Shown here one piece after another: positions 47,715 to 58,604 of a DNA stretch of 64,000 bases. Numbering within the stretch: the stretch's first letter is position 1; the number at the start of each line of letters is the position of its first letter. The stretch comes from Neofusicoccum parvum (lineage: Eukaryota; Ascomycota; Dothideomycetes; Botryosphaeriales; Botryosphaeriaceae), in contig CP087218.1 of assembly GCA_020912385.1 (NCBI GenBank), positions 682,001-746,000 of the forward strand. The letters run 5' to 3'. The notes beneath the pieces are model-generated. The model was not told the DNA's origin. It did not search any database and worked only from the letters and a program-made list of their open reading frames with translations. Made by a program: the position numbers and the translations under genes.

Positions 47715-50700
47715 TCATGATTCTGAAGTAGTATTTGCCCGTGAAACGATAGGTGAGCCACCCTGCGAAAGCTGTCCGTCGACGATGACTCCCTCGGAAA
47801 CAAGGTAGTCGTAAAGATCAGTGGGGATTATGCGACCGGCTTCGACGTCCCTGATGACGGTGGCGGTCATATGAGGTATGATTTTGTCCCGAATGTAGGC
47901 TGATCTAACGCCCTCCCCTACCTGGTGGCAAAGGTAACCGTACAACCATGATATAACATCTGGCCGCTCAAACACTTCCGATTCGCTCAACCATTCCACC
48001 ATTAATAGCGGTATCCCTATTTTGACCAAGTATGTATGAACTTCTTTGGACATCACTGTAGTGATCTCCACATTGACAAAACTTGAAACAAATGGGAGAA
48101 AACTGTGAAGATGGTGAAAGATGGTCTGAAAACCTCGGGCGTCTAGCCAATCTTGTGTGGTTCCAGTTTTGTCTTCGGGACGGTCCACCAAGATTTCCGA
48201 TTCTTGTTTAGCCACTTGGTTGAGATGGCCTTCACCTGGAAGCATAACGTCAAGTGCAGCCCACCATGCTCTCAGGAAGTCATCCCAGTGCCCTTCGAAA
48301 CCGGCGTATAACTTCTTGGAGAGGTCCATGTACTCCTCAAGTATAAGAGCAAGCTCTCTATCCTCATGCTGAATCTCATCTCGCTCGTCGGATTCAATCT
48401 GCTCCCTAGCCACAGCTTTCTTCAAAGAACCAAACCTGTCTGTGTGTCCTCGGCAACAAGTATGAGCCATTCCAAGTCGGGTAAAGACCTCCAGTCTGCA
48501 GGCTTCGAATATGTATGTCTCGGTTGTTTCGGGCGGGATTCGGTATAGGTCCCGGAAAATCAGACTTCTGCGCCCAAGGGGCCCTTCTGACTGATTCAAG
48601 CGGATGACTAGAGTCGCAGGAAGGCAACCGCACGTGGAGCAGTAGCAATCGCACTCATCTCTCTGAGGAACCAGTAAATGATTCCAAAATCTGGCAGATC
48701 CACCAGATCCACAGCTTTGGTGGCTTCTCGCCCAAACCCAGACAGCTTCGGGTCGCAAATCTGCTCCATGGTCCCAGAAGTATGTAGCAAGGTCAAGGGC
48801 TCCGCGTTCACACGCCAGCAATAACGGTGTCCATCCATGGTCATCTGCAATGTCAATGTTTTTGAACCCTTCGTCAAACAACAATTCCACGAGAGGTTCA
48901 ATTCTTGTATTTTTGAAGAAATCCTCTTCATCGATGTAGACGGATTTCGCCGTGCCAGGCCAGATGAAACCGGGGACTTCTACTTTCCTTGCTTGCAAGG
49001 CCTTCCATATGTCCAAGGCGAACTCGTCAAGTAGCAGCCCCCTTTGAGCGATTTCCAGCAGATGCTTATGCTGCCAGGTCCACGCTGGCAAATTCGCAAT
49101 TCCGATTTGAGCCAGCATCTGCCTGGTGCGAGCAACATGACGTACGATGGATCGACAAGCCTCGACAGTGATATTCGCAGTTCCCACATCCAGAATCGAC
49201 TTTGGGCCAGCCGGATGTTCATGCCCGACCCTGAAGAACGCAGGGCAGTCCTGGGAAATCAGGAATTCCAAGGTATCAGTGATGTTGAAGTATGTTGCCA
49301 TTATGGTTGCACGTTGTATATCAGCCCCAGAGTTGAGGAGGATTTCAAGGCCCTCAAGCCAAATGACAGTGCATTCAACAGGAGCTAGAAAGCGGTGGTC
49401 CCACTTGTTCCAATTATGTCCTTGTTGGATCAGGGCATGAATCCCACGTACAGATTTTTGAAAAATTGGGCGATAATACTCAGGGAAGCCTAGATCTTGT
49501 TTATCAGGTTAGCAGGGCTCTTCGACTGGCACTATGAGAGTTACCATCGGCTAGTTCTGGATGCCTGAAGCAGCAATTCGCCTTGTGGAACTTGTGTCCC
49601 AAGGATTTAAGATCAGAGCGTGTCACTGTAAGCTGAGGCTCGCAGCTGTACTTCAACAGTAGACTTTCTATTGGGATTTCATGTTGGGAGTTGCGCCAAA
49701 ACATCATTTCGACCGGGGCGATGGCAATGTCGAGAGGGTTGCCCATTTGTGTGCTATAAAACATGAGCATCTGATGGCTTGGCCGTACTCTTGATTTGAG
49801 TAATACCTGAAGTGGTGGACATCTGCACCATACTGATCGACGAATATAGAAACGGCGGAAGCTATCGTTTCAAAAAGTTCTGGCGAATAGATAATTTCCC
49901 TTCTCGAGAGTTTCCTGATAAATGTCTGTTGAACGGTCAAACTTTCGCAGCGTAAGAATTTGAAATATAGCTCGCAATCTTACCAGGAAAAGGGTCATTC
50001 CGTGCTCATCTTGATCATGCACAGAAGCTTTTCCTTCTCGGAACAGACCCGCAAGCTGTCTAATTAGCTCCTCGCATCCCTCTTTCCTCCAAAGCTGGGC
50101 CCGTCTTATCATCTGAAATGCCTCTGACTCGTTTGGATCAACAATCCTTGCGGCGCGCTTGATGTTCTGGGTCAACGAAAACCCTTGAGATCCAAGACTC
50201 GCATTCAACACAAACTGTAGAAGCGGTAGTCGAATCGAAATGCTAGTATGGCGGACAGATTTTCCGTAAAGCGGACATTCCTTCCCGTGCAAGCTCTTGG
50301 TCTTGGAAATCAACGATACCGGCCCCCATGATTGATGTATTGGGGGAGGCCGAGACTTGCAGGTACATGCGGGGCTCCGATAGAGCATATTCCTTGAAAT
50401 AAACGAGAAGGCGTCGGAAGCCTGAGAAGCCCGCGAGGAGCTGGTGGTGTAAGTTTGCTGAGGTCCAGATTGTCCTGTGGTTCCGGAAACGAGCCTAATG
50501 ATCATTTCATTCTGGATTTCCAGAGCCTCATTCTGGCTCATGAGAGTATCGAGTCTCCGTTGGGAATCATTCCCGGATGACCTGATTGCGAGGAGAAGTG
50601 AGTCCCCGGCTGAGGAAACAGTCTGGGCAACGCCGTGGTGAGCAGCGTCGATGCGGCCTCCAAGGGCCTCGATCGCAGACCTACGCTTCTTAGCACAGTA

Positions 50701-51184
50701 GAATCTTTGGGGGCATGGTGTGGGCTTACACTTGCCGGCCCGACAGCAGCAGCGTCTGGCGGTTCAACCAGACCTGCAGCGAGTCTTTCAACCCCAGTAT
50801 TCCCTGGAACTTCTCCAGAATTTCATTCTGTGCCCTCAGCGACCTCCATGACCGCTTCAGTTTCCCAGCATCTGCTGGACTGCCGACGCCATCAAGTATA
50901 CCCTCTATACCTTGAATCTGACCGAGCGCCTGCTTGATCACGCTGTTGACCTCGTCCAGATCACTCTGCGCAATGAGCCCAACAGGTATCACCCCAGTCC
51001 CGTTGCTGATACGGTCCAGATCGTGTCTTATGCTTTGGACGAGCCGTAACATGTCGCGGAGGTGTTGCTGATGGGTTTCGACTTTCTGCGGCGCATGGTG
51101 CAGGTCGGAGCAGAATTTCAGGACTTTTCCGGCGGCATCGACGAAGGTGATAGCGCTGGAAAGGATTCCGATGACTTCAGCCAT
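47715..51184 (-). CDS. Helo-like N-terminal domain / ankyrin-type protein
   Basis: A large cytoplasmic protein of the kind linked in fungi to self/non-self recognition architectures. Exons are 51184-50730, 50680-49984, 49925-49807, 49753-49545 and 49489-47715, giving 1084 residues; all four introns (49-58 nt) restore frame at GT..AG ends. Residues 1-150 (MAEVIGILSSAITFVDAAGK..) are a Helo-like fungal N-terminal domain. A helical linker (RRLDTLMSQNEALEIQNEMI) follows. The middle is structured but unassigned, with ankyrin-like pieces HDQDEHGMTLFL, LEILLNSGADIQRA and ADDHGWTPLLLACERGALDL. A cysteine cluster DECDCYCSTCGC (about 770) precedes an acidic helical C-terminal region. No NACHT or NB-ARC nucleotide-binding motif is visible, so this is not a full STAND receptor. 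A three-copy 8-bp repeat lies in its leader. Confidence 0.85.
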
Positions 51185-52810
51185 GATGGAGGCAGCGGTG
51201 GGTTGTGAGGAGAGAGCGAAGAGCGAAGAGCGAAGAGCGACGAGGCTGAGATGTCAGCTGTTAAGGAAGGCAGACGCAGACGTGGCGGGGTTAGCAGGGG
51301 TGCCTCGCTCAGCCTTGGTGCAATAAGGGGCGGAAAGCAGCGCCGGTGGGGAAGCGGATGATAAACACCACATGCAGATCAGCTGCGGATTGCGGGCGGA
51401 CGGTTACGCATGCATGTGTGCAGCTTCAGAGTGAAGCAGAGAAGGTGGTTGAGTATTTGAAGAGCTAAGTAAACGCAGAGGCTTGGGTTGAGAGTGGGAG
51501 ACACCTTTACGAAAGAGAACAACGGCAAGCGAGCGAGGACAAGTTTCGAAAGCAGTTTCTGCGGTGAATTCGTGTGATCAGGTCTGCTGGAAAGTCAACA
51601 CCATGCCAAGACTTTCTGTATAGCCATTGTTTCGCCTAATCCAGTCGTTGGGTGGGGCGGTGTTGTCGCCTAGTGCTCGCTTGACCTGACCTCGCCTACC
51701 GGCAACTCTAGGCCGCGTCGGGCGATGGACATGGTCGACCTGAGGTGGGAAAGAACACAGTCGTTGATATTTGAGAGAAGCGAAATCGCATTGTGGATGC
51801 GTGCCGGACGTCTGGCGTTTAATACTCAATAACATTAAATGAGACGAAAAATCCTCTACACCAAATTACATCATACAATCACAAACACAGCTCTTGTCTC
51901 TGATTTCGACTACCACAATGATTCCACCAAGGACTCACGAAGCCCACGACGAGGGTCACAAGGCCATCCAACATTTCCGTTCTTTTTTCTTGATGCTTTT
52001 TATTCTTCTGAAAGATCTTCGCTCTTTCATCCTGCTCTTTTCTTTTTACGAGAGGTGAAGCCGAAGGATGGGGGCGGCACAAAAAGAAAAAAGAGGTATA
52101 AAAGACTGCCTGCAGTGGATTTCCGCTGGATGGCTGGCTACAGTATTTTCGATAACATTATTGCTACTCTAAGATAGCGCCGGGAACCGCTTCGCGCAGC
52201 CGGAGTGGTCAGCTACTCATCCTATCCTACTCGGCAGAAGAGCAGCTAGCAAGGCGCTCTTAGATAGGCAGCAGCAGCAATCGTAGTAACCGGAGAAGAA
52301 GTCAATCGGGAGTGGTAAAACCTGCGCGAGAGCGTAACAGACGTTCGAACCGCGTCACGACGAGTTCGTCTGCGCCGAGCATCCATGCGCTGCCCGAGAC
52401 ACAGATCTGCCACCACGCGGCGCTTGTATGGCGGTCGGAAGCCTGTCGTTGAGACGCAGAACTGCGGTTAGCGAAGCCGGCGGAGGTGCGGCTACGGGCC
52501 GTCCCAGTAGCGCTGTTTTTGCCGAATCGGGCCAGGTGGCGGCATAGTGGCCGCAACATGTGATAATCATGGGGCTGGGCTTGGGAAAGGTTATGGTAGC
52601 GCGTGGACGTTTTGATAGCCGCTTCTTCTGTCTCCTCGCCAATACAAACAGAAATGTAGCTCCAACTGTCGGAAGAAGAGGAAGTAGTGAGGCATACTTC
52701 AGAGCCGCGTTCATTCAACCACAAGAACTCAATCCTTCAGTGGAACGTTCTATGTACAAATTCGAAAAACCTCGTGAAACCAAGACACATGCCCCAGCTC
52801 AGTCCTATGC
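51185..52810. other. 1.6 kb spacer upstream of the ankyrin gene
   Basis: It contains the promoter and leader of the ankyrin-type gene, including an agagcgaa repeat at 51213-51240, and the 3' flank of the cysteine-rich gene. No further gene was recognised. Confidence 0.5.
51213..51240. repeat. three copies of an 8-bp unit in a leader
   Basis: The unit agagcgaa is repeated without interruption, 29-56 nt upstream of the ankyrin-gene start, so probably inside its 5' leader. On the mRNA strand it is pyrimidine-rich. Confidence 0.7.
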
Positions 52811-53046
52811 TCAGCTCCCGCATGCTGGGCACTGGCAGAACGCATGTAGATCTTGCACCAAGCGTGCCTGCGCCACACAGCCGCTGGGATCAGGATCGCA
52901 TATGTAGATGTTCGCGCATTGCTGATCTGTGGCAGCCTGAGGCAGTCGAATACATCAGCTACGGCACCAAAGACAATCAAATACGAAGATGCATTCGGTG
53001 GCCTTGTGAACAGCAGAAAAATGCCAGAGGCAGTGAAACGGGGCGC

Positions 53047-53078
<32 letters not shown>

Positions 53079-53485
53079 AAAAAACAAAGAAAGGACACTT
53101 ACGTAGCATCGGCAACCCGAAATGCCATTGTAATTGCATGTACCTACAAGGTTGTTGGCGAAGTAAGAAGCATCTTCTGGCTTCGCACCGAGGTTGATAT
53201 GTTCCTGGGGTTGGCTGCAGCGCCACTGGCAGAAAGCGTCGAAGCACTGACATAGATTAATGATCACAAAACAGGGCCACTAGCTGAGGAGGGGATCTAT
53301 AACGTACGTTTGGAAACACCGGGCTTTCCGGAAGAGTTATGGCGCCATTTTGGATGAGGTACGACCGACCGATCATCCTTCTGCTGCGGAGGCGGCTGTT
53401 GGCCAAATTGTGGTTGTCCGAGCTGCGGCCGGCCGGAGGCAGCGACAATGAGCCAAGAGACAGCAATAAATGCGGTGATCTTCAT
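52811..53485 (-). pseudogene. small secreted cysteine-rich protein gene, apparently frame-broken
   Basis: Three exons on minus: 53485-53308, 53246-53103 and 52936-52811. Exon 1 starts with a signal peptide (MKITAFIAVSWLIVAAS) and then a Gln/Pro-rich stretch. Exons 2 and 3 share one frame and carry many cysteines (CFDAFCQWRC, GTCNYNGISGCRCY, QQCANIYICDPDPSGC, FCQCPACGS), typical of an effector-like or antimicrobial secreted protein. Splice sites are strong (GTACGT, GTAAGT). Exon 1 is one base out of register with exon 2. It contains a tandem GACC-GACC on plus (53363-53370), and losing one copy would leave an exon length divisible by three. So the gene is either inactivated or mis-read at this spot. 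Intron 2 contains the 27-nt homopolymer. Function is unknown. Confidence 0.5.
53047..53073 (+). repeat. G27 homopolymer (C27 on the gene strand)
   Basis: Twenty-seven uninterrupted G on plus, lying in intron 2 of the cysteine-rich gene, shortly after its donor. Such a run is prone to slippage and to sequencing error and can form G-quadruplexes. Confidence 0.95.
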
Positions 53486-55190
53486 GATGATTTGGTGCAG
53501 CGGAGCCGCTTTGGATGTGGCGCGGACAGCATGCAGGCTGGCTCTTGCGTGGGGCAGAGCATTTGGTGGTCATGCACCCTCTCTTTATGCGAAGTCGAGA
53601 CATGACAGACAATAGAGAGCAAGACTCCGGAGATGAATGCGAACACTATTAAACAATGCCGACTCTAATATGACTAAGGAGAGAAGCATTGGTTGGCACG
53701 GCTACTGTAAAGAGTTGTTCCTGGTGATAAGTTCGAACGGCAAGCGCGTGCGACTCAGCTACTTTTGGCCACAATACACAGCAGCCTCCACTCCTTGTAC
53801 TTCTGCCGAAATCTATGAAGAAATAGGATCAGTCAAGTGGCTTTCAGCGCTTACTGTATGCGCTGATTGTGGTAGTAATGCGAACCAATCAACCTGTAGT
53901 TGCTCCGGGAGGATAGGTCGTCGTATCTCTCGGATTCGTATGCGGAAATCGACGTCGTAACTTAAGCTCGCCATCCGCGAAAGTCAGGCATAGAACGGTA
54001 CCTACAACGTTAAAATAAGCAAAACGTTCCGCTGAAGCCGATCGATCCGCGTCCGGCTCCGCTGTTTAGGGAGATCGTGAAACTGCTCCGGTCATCCGTC
54101 CATGATCAGAAACGACAAAGGATGAAACCAGTAGCAAAACCAACACGCGGAGCAACGTAACCCGCTTCCTGAGTTTAATTTCTGGACTTGAGGCACATTG
54201 AAGGTGAGAAAGCGGATATTCCCGGACTTTGCGCATGCCCAGATTGACTTTCAAGTTTGGACACCTTCCTTGTCCGCCGGGACAACGACCCGATAAACAA
54301 CACCTGAACTGGAAGCAATTGTGCGTGGTGATGACTGTGCCAAACCTCAGTAATGGGATCACAACACCAGAGCCTGCGCGGGCTGCAATCTCCTGGCATG
54401 TTGAAACGCTTGCTGCGAGGTCCTCCGGGAGTTTCTGGCCTCCGGCAAAGCTTTTTGAGAAAAAGAGTTACTCCAGTATAGGAAGTAATTCAATTGTTCT
54501 TGATGTTATTGTTACAGTCTGAGAACCAACGACTATCCTTCATGTACATACAGCCCCAAAATATGGGAACTCGCCCTCAGTGGTGACGGGCGTGACCGCG
54601 CGGTTCGAAGCGCTGGGGAAAGAGAGAGATGGTATCGTGGTGGGCGTGCGGCGGGCGCGGCTGCCCGAGATGCTGGTATGCCACGTCTTACCGTTAGCGA
54701 TAGTGAAAGGCGGCGAGCGTAGTGACAGTAGAGCAAAGTAGGACATTGAGTGGTTGTACCACGCGCCTACGTGGAGCGGAGCGCGTGTGGACGCGCCTGT
54801 CTGCGTCTGTTCAGCGAAGTGCGGCCCGCTCCGTGGGACTTCCAAGCGCCCGGGCCGAAGCGTTGACTGTACGTGTTTAGAGGGTGGATTCGGGAAGCGG
54901 GTAGGTTAGTTGCGCGGCGCAGAGTTGGTGTTTGGTAGGCCGGTGATGCTGCTTGTTGAGGCGAATCGGCTACCAACCTCTAAGAAACGGGATGGATGGG
55001 GATATGAGTGTGAAGTGAGCCGCTGCGAGGGCTTCAAGCCGCATGCAGAGAGAAATGGTCTCTTGATACGCCCTGGAATGATCAGTTATTCCGATGCAAT
55101 CCAGGTCCCCAGACCCAGACCCAGGCGGGGTCCTTCACCTTATATACTTCGCAAACACGTACCCTCTCATAGCCCGCCGACACTGATGAC

Positions 55191-55265
55191 TGGCGTAGTG
55201 GTGAAAGTAAAGTAACCACTAAGTCACGAGGTTTAGGCACCCCATGTGGTCTGGGGTTCGAAACG
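55191..55265 (+). other. tRNA-like pol III promoter pair (possible SINE head)
   Basis: TGGCGTAGTGG at 55191-55201 matches the tRNA A-box consensus, and GGTTCGAAACG at 55255-55265 is one base off the B-box. Their 64-nt spacing is within the range for a tRNA with a longer variable arm. The acceptor and T stems do not pair, so it is not a functional tRNA gene. The best reading is a decayed tRNA or the head of a tRNA-derived SINE. No T-run terminator follows closely. Confidence 0.35.
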
Positions 55266-55340
55266 GGGGCACAAAAACAGACGGAGTCCAAGAGAGTCTG
55301 TTCTATCTGGCATGCGCTGTCGTCCTGAGATGAGGATCTG

Positions 55341-55365
55341 CCACCTTGACACCGAGTCAAGGTGG
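55341..55365. repeat. perfect 10-bp hairpin
   Basis: CCACCTTGAC, loop ACCGA, GTCAAGGTGG. A perfect ten-pair stem with a five-base loop, 75 nt downstream of the B-box-like sequence. It may belong to the same element. Confidence 0.7.
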
Positions 55366-55746
55366 TGGACACGGACGCGACGCAGGCTGGATAGTTTTGC
55401 CCTTTTGTTCTTTGCTCTGGTGTCGTTCCCTTTCTATTTAATATACCAACAACATCGCGGACTCCACCTGCCCACCCGGAGCTCTCCTTTCACACGGCAA
55501 CCATCGCTCAAGAACTGAGAGGTAGAAAGAAAGAGAGCAAAGTACCGTCTTCCGCGCTCACTTTACAACGTGATCCGACTCCATCTCACTACTGTTTCTC
55601 TCTCTTCTTGACAGGCAAAGTGAGCCACACGTGTATCTGATGCTCTCTTCATTAAAGATATTCTACTCCATCCATGTTGTTTTCGCACAACAATTGTGCT
55701 TTTAAAAAATTAGTGTTCGGTTCTAATACCTCTTCCACACGCACCT

Positions 55747-55878
55747 CTTGCGCCATCCCACTTGCCCGTTCCCAAGCCGACCTGCCTCGTCCCTCATTAT
55801 ACACCAAGCAATCTTGCGCCATCCCACTTGCCCGTTCCCAAGCCGACCTGCCTCGTCCCTCATTATACACCAAGCAAC
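55747..55878. repeat. 66-bp tandem duplication, two copies
   Basis: Copies 55747-55812 and 55813-55878 are identical or nearly so, starting cttgcgccatcccacttgcc. The unit is 22 codons long, so frames run through it, but it lies beyond the stop of the minus-strand gene ending at 56030, probably in its 3' flank. The near-identity suggests a recent event. Confidence 0.9.
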
Positions 55879-56029
55879 CTCCTCCCGCCCCACAGCAGCC
55901 CACCCGCTCGCACGTATCCGTATACCAAACTGCACAGCAGCACTACCAGCCACAGCGACATCGTCGACTTGCCCATCTCTTATGTCAACAGACCAGCCAG
56001 ACAAACCGGGTTCCTCACATCCACCCCCC

Positions 56030-57631
56030 TCACACCTCCCCCCTCACCCGCCTAAACGCCTCCCTCCTCCCCTCCAACTCCGCCAGCACCGCCCTCGCGC
56101 CGTCCACCCTCGCGACCCCCTCTTCCAGCAGCGCCGCCACCGCGCCGTCCGCCTCGGCCGCCCTGCCGCTCGCCGCCCGCGCCCACGCCAGCGCCCCGAT
56201 GGCCTCCGCGTCGCCGGGCGCGACGAGGTGGCTCTCGCTCGCGAGGCGGTCCATGGACGCGCGCGCGTCCTGCTGCGCCGCCGCGACGCGGTGCCGCAGG
56301 TACGTGGTCTGCTGCGCGAGCAGTCGCTCGTCGGCGGCGGCGCGGAGGAGGGCGGGCGTGAAGGGGAGGACGGCGGAGGGTGGGAGGGTGGGGGGCTGGG
56401 GTTGGGGCTGAGCCTGCGGCTGATCCGGGGGAGCGGTGGCGGGGAGGGTGGATGCGGGGGTGACATCTTTGGCTGCCGCTGTGGCGGCGTCGACGGCGGC
56501 GACCAGCGCGGCGCGCGCGGAGACGTAGCGCGCGTACAGCGCCTCGACCCGATCCTGGATGGGAACGTCGTCGTCCTCGTCGTCGTCGGCCGAACCAGCT
56601 TGCTCCGACGGGCGTTGCGGCGTGGCGCCGGCGGCGGTGCCGACGCTGAGCAGGCTCTCGTCGGCCATCTTCGCCAGCTCGCCCTCGATCCAGGCGATGA
56701 GCTCATCCCGGGCGGCCCGCAGCGCTGCCACCTGCGCCTCGACGGCACTTGCCTTGCCGACACTCCCCTGCCCCGGCAGGGCTGCGGCTGGACCTGCATC
56801 TGCGGCTCTGCCGCGCTGCGCCGTCTCGGCGTCGAGGCTCTGCTTCGCGAGCAAGAGCTCCTTCTTCAGGCGCAGCACGTGGTCCCTGACAGCGTCCTCA
56901 GCGGCGGCGATGGCGGCAGCGTCACCACCACCACCATTACTACTCCCTCCCGCGATCTCCGGCGGCGGGACGGGCGCATCCCCTAACTTTTCCTTGACCC
57001 ACTGCCTCGCGTCCCTCTGCAGCGGGTTGGGCTGCGCGTCGTCGTCACCGGCAGCATCGGCGATGCGGTCCAGCGCGTCCAGGAGGATCTGCAGTTTGGC
57101 GTGGCGGCGGCGCTGGTGCAGCAGGGCGATGTAATTCTGAACGTCACTGCTGCCATCCGGAAGAGCCGCGGCGGCTGAAGAGGGGAAAGAGCTGTGGGGT
57201 TCCGTGTCGAGACAGCCTCCAGGCTTGGCCGGCAAAGCCGCGGCGCGGATGTGGGAGGCGCGCCGCAGCTCGTCCAGCTCGCCGTGCAGGGCGTCTCGTC
57301 GCCTCTTGGCGAGGGCGTGGGCCTGCACGGCTTCCCAGTACCGTCTGCGCAGGCCAGTCAGCTCGGGCGGAGGCGCGGGCGGCGGGGAGGCGGAGAGCGA
57401 GTCTTCGGGCAGCAGCTCGGGTGGAGCGCAGGCAAGGGTTAGCGGGGCGATGGGGGTTGTCGATTCGGCACCCTGCTGGTGCGGCTGGTGCTGCTGTTGT
57501 TGACTGTTGATCTGCGCGCGCAGATGCTCGGCCAGGACTTTTCGGATCCGCAGCGTCTCCTGGCGCGTGTGGATGTAGGGGCGCAGGGCATCGTCGACCA
57601 GCGGCAGCGGGCACGGCGGCAGCGTCGTCAT
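56030..57631 (-). CDS. alpha-helical coiled-coil protein, unrecognised
   Basis: One exon of 533 residues from the ATG at 57631 (context GCCATGACG); an upstream in-frame start at 57778 would add an Arg-rich piece that looks like leader. The N-terminus MTTLPPCPLPLVDDALRPYI then TRQETLRIRKVLAEHLRAQI looks conserved. Helical blocks with heptad character follow: RYWEAVQAHALAKRRRDALH, DVQNYIALLHQRRRHAKLQI, DHVLRLKKELLLAKQSLD, and VEAQVAALRAARDELIAWIE. An acidic spacer (DDDEDDD) and a Gln/Pro-rich segment separate these from a helical C-terminus (QQTTYLRHRVAAAQQDARAS). The profile fits a structural subunit of a kinetochore, augmin or tethering complex, but I cannot assign one. Low-complexity Ala runs make family guesses unsafe. 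Confidence 0.75.
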   Translation of the reverse strand: MTTLPPCPLPLVDDALRPYIHTRQETLRIRKVLAEHLRAQINSQQQQHQPHQQGAESTTPIAPLTLACAPPELLPEDSLSASPPPAPPPELTGLRRRYWEAVQAHALAKRRRDALHGELDELRRASHIRAAALPAKPGGCLDTEPHSSFPSSAAAALPDGSSDVQNYIALLHQRRRHAKLQILLDALDRIADAAGDDDAQPNPLQRDARQWVKEKLGDAPVPPPEIAGGSSNGGGGDAAAIAAAEDAVRDHVLRLKKELLLAKQSLDAETAQRGRAADAGPAAALPGQGSVGKASAVEAQVAALRAARDELIAWIEGELAKMADESLLSVGTAAGATPQRPSEQAGSADDDEDDDVPIQDRVEALYARYVSARAALVAAVDAATAAAKDVTPASTLPATAPPDQPQAQPQPQPPTLPPSAVLPFTPALLRAAADERLLAQQTTYLRHRVAAAQQDARASMDRLASESHLVAPGDAEAIGALAWARAASGRAAEADGAVAALLEEGVARVDGARAVLAELEGRREAFRRVRGEV

Positions 57632-58604
57632 GGCGGGCAGCGGCAGCGCCAGAGCGGCTGTGTTCGTCGTGCTGGAGTTGATGGCGGCCCAGCGACGATG
57701 CTCGCACACGGGCAGCCGCGCCCAGCATCGGCTGCGGCTGCCGGCGATGAGCCGCCGCGCAGGCAATCCATCGCGCATCCTCCTGCGCCTCTACACCAAC
57801 TCTATTCGGACCCGGATGGCTCAGCAGAGCCTTGCGCTCCCGCCCGCGTCGCGCAAGGCGCAGGCGCCGCGCTGGGGGGCACGTGGTGCGCCCGCCTGCA
57901 GATGTCGTGCGGCCCATCCCGCCGTCCATCTCGAGGCAGACGCCCATCCCGGATCACTGTCACAACCATTGTCGAAATAAGCATCTGCGTCTCCAGCAGC
58001 GGTGCAGATCCCTGCAGATACCGAGCCAGGTCAGGCCACTCGAGTGTCCGCGTCTGGTCATGCCCGCCGCAAATGCAATCGATAGCGCTGACTCGCGCCG
58101 TCCTCGCTCCCTCTGCAACGGGTATATTCGTAGCAAGTAAGTCCAGCAGCGCCCAACCATGGCTGCGCGCGTCCAGCTATGCACCGCCGTCTCTCACCGC
58201 CGCCGGCCGAGTGCGCCAATGCCTTCGTCTGAGGCGAGTGTCTGGGCACCCAGGTCACGCTGCTTGGCGCCCGTTGCAAACAAGCTCTGCCTCCCTGCCC
58301 TTCCTCAGCTGAGCTCATGCCCGCGGCCTGTCTCCGCCTCGAAGCCGCGCGGCAGACCTGCCCGCATCCAAGCCCTACAGCAAGAGTGCCCCGCGTTTCC
58401 CGTGTCATAGCCACCCCACGTCGTGATGCTTGGCGGCGAGAACAGCAAAGCATGGACAGGGCCGCATCGACGAAATAATAAATCTCCATTCCTGGCGCAT
58501 CGTCGCGTCATATCCCACGCCCGGCCCCCTCGCGCAGCCGGCGGTTTAGCTCAAGCTTATCAATCCTTCCCGCTGCAGCCGCATTGGCGTTGACGTCTGC
58601 CCCG
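57632..58604. other. spacer between coiled-coil gene and EMC6
   Basis: 970 nt holding the promoter and leader of the coiled-coil gene and the 3' flank of EMC6. No other gene was recognised. Confidence 0.5.

Larger units (their letters stand above)
53486..56029. other. 2.5 kb spacer with tRNA-like element, hairpin and tandem duplication
   Basis: No supported protein gene. It holds an A-box/B-box pair (55191-55265), a hairpin (55341-55365) and a 66-bp tandem duplication (55747-55878), all annotated separately. The frame 55246-55518 (plus) crosses the first two and is not credible. Confidence 0.5.

Noticed and set aside
55246..55518. 90-codon plus-strand frame with a hydrophobic stretch
   Set aside because: It starts inside the tRNA-like B-box region and runs through the hairpin, so the hydrophobic part is more likely chance.
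55748..56986. 412-codon plus-strand frame
   Set aside because: It begins in the 66-bp tandem repeat and continues antisense to the coiled-coil gene; Arg/Gly-rich with no domain.
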